Source: Wenxinia saemankumensis
GTDB lineage: Bacteria; Pseudomonadota; Alphaproteobacteria; Rhodobacterales; Rhodobacteraceae
Direction: 5' to 3'
Assembly (NCBI RefSeq): GCF_900141735.1
Contig: NZ_FQYO01000003.1
Location: forward strand, 310,001 to 374,000
Length of the DNA: 64,000 nucleotides
Part shown: positions 63,428-64,000 of the stretch, piece after piece
How positions within the stretch are numbered: position 1 is the stretch's first letter
Layout: each line of letters starts with the position of its first letter
Program-made: the position numbers and the translations under genes
Notes under the pieces: model-generated
The model's database searches: none
Told to the model about the DNA's origin: nothing
The model's input: only the letters and a program-made list of their open reading frames with translations

Positions 63428-64000
63428 GTGATCGAGCTCGAGGACGTGTCGTACAGCTACGGCGGCGGAGAGCTGTTCTCGAACCTGTCGCTGACCCTCG
63501 CGCCCGGCTCGTTCCAGTTCCTCACCGGCCCGTCGGGCGTGGGCAAGACGACGCTGCTCAAGCTCTGCTACGGCGACCTGATCGCGACCTCCGGCCGGGT
63601 GAAGCTGTTCGGCACCGACGCCCGCAAGGTCGACCGCGACGGCATCGCCCTGGCGCGGCGCCGGATCGGCGTGGTGCACCAGGACTGCCAGTTCCTCGAC
63701 CACCTGCCGCTGGCCGAGAACATCGCCCTGCCGCTCACCGTCGCCGGGCGGCAGGCCGAGGCCGAGCAGAACCTCGGCGAGCTGCTGACCTGGGTCGGGC
63801 TGTCGCATCAGGTGGACCAGCTGCCGCCGCAGCTCTCGGGCGGGGAACGGCAGCGCGCCGCCCTGGCCCGTGCCGTCATCGTCTCGCCCGACGTGATCAT
63901 CGCCGACGAGCCCACGGGCAACATCGACTGGGAGATGTCGCAGCGGCTGCTGCGCCTGCTGGTCGAGCTGAACCGCATGGGCAAGGCGGTGCTGGTCGCG
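63428..64000 (+). CDS. ftsE: Cell division ATP-binding protein FtsE (3' end outside window)
   Basis: First 191 residues. VIELEDVSYSYGGGELFS at the start, Walker A GPSGVGKTT, signature LSGGERQRAALAR, Walker B VIIADEPTGN. With FtsX it activates cell-wall hydrolases at the septum. The start is a GTG at 63428, which matches the family N-terminus; an in-frame ATG at 63404 would add 8 residues (MSVAGGPG). ftsX is expected just after the window. Confidence 0.93.
   Translation, partial: MIELEDVSYSYGGGELFSNLSLTLAPGSFQFLTGPSGVGKTTLLKLCYGDLIATSGRVKLFGTDARKVDRDGIALARRRIGVVHQDCQFLDHLPLAENIALPLTVAGRQAEAEQNLGELLTWVGLSHQVDQLPPQLSGGERQRAALARAVIVSPDVIIADEPTGNIDWEMSQRLLRLLVELNRMGKAVLVA

Overview
The window reads as a stretch of chromosome from a very GC-rich alphaproteobacterium of the Rhodobacterales (Rhodobacter/Roseobacter relatives). 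The evidence is the gene order (aroA–cmk–rpsA–ihfB–lapA–trpF–trpB; SDHAF4-like–rsmB–heparinase-like–purH–lspA–DUF3035), the class II (CP4-like) EPSP synthase, the tiny aa3 oxidase subunit IV, DUF6173, and the reductive pyrimidine (pyd) gene set with an NMT1-type transporter. The species cannot be resolved from the sequence alone. I saw no rRNA, tRNA, CRISPR array, phage or insertion sequence; it looks like core chromosome with a few accessory insertions and repeat-filled gaps.

Layout. 1–9.2 kb: end of aroA, a small membrane gene, cmk, an RHG-type phosphatase (minus strand), rpsA, ihfB, lapA-like, an ArsR repressor, trpF and trpB, with a two-repeat DUF7282 exported protein between the two trp genes. 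9.2–19.6 kb: Sua5-type tRNA modification enzyme, a DmdC-like acyl-CoA dehydrogenase, a metallo-beta-lactamase-fold hydrolase, DUF6173, cytochrome oxidase subunit IV, a lipoprotein, AzlCD exporter, mobA with two coupled genes, and greA with a coupled membrane gene. 19.9–31 kb: ETF-ubiquinone oxidoreductase, a probable taurine:pyruvate aminotransferase, a minus-strand set PepSY protein–cytochrome b–membrane LuxR regulator, small housekeeping genes, polyprenyl diphosphate synthase, ispE and a TPR protein.

31–46.3 kb is the main functional block, a reductive pyrimidine degradation and uptake locus: preT and preA (dihydropyrimidine dehydrogenase), hydA (dihydropyrimidinase), a beta-ureidopropionase-like amidohydrolase, a RutR-type repressor, and an ABC importer (ATPase, two permeases, THI5/NMT1-like binding protein). 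A near-consensus RutR operator lies between rutR and the amidohydrolase, and a weaker match lies upstream of preT. Embedded in the locus are a DNA glycosylase with an altered zinc finger, an unknown lower-GC gene, a sensor histidine kinase, two exported proteins, a class II aldolase and two tiny membrane proteins.

46.7–54.7 kb: a minus-strand polysaccharide/lipid cluster (CDP-alcohol phosphotransferase, epimerase-like protein, sugar transferase, WbpM-like dehydratase), a phosphodiester glycosidase-like protein with rbfA, dapB, a small exported protein and a DUF1643 protein. 54.7–64 kb: tandem 212-bp repeats that carry the tail of the DUF1643 gene, the SDHAF4-like gene, rsmB, heparinase-like, purH, lspA, a DUF3035 lipoprotein, a cluster of palindromic GGGTGGGT...ACCCACCC repeats, a zinc-ribbon membrane protein and the start of ftsE, cut by the window edge.
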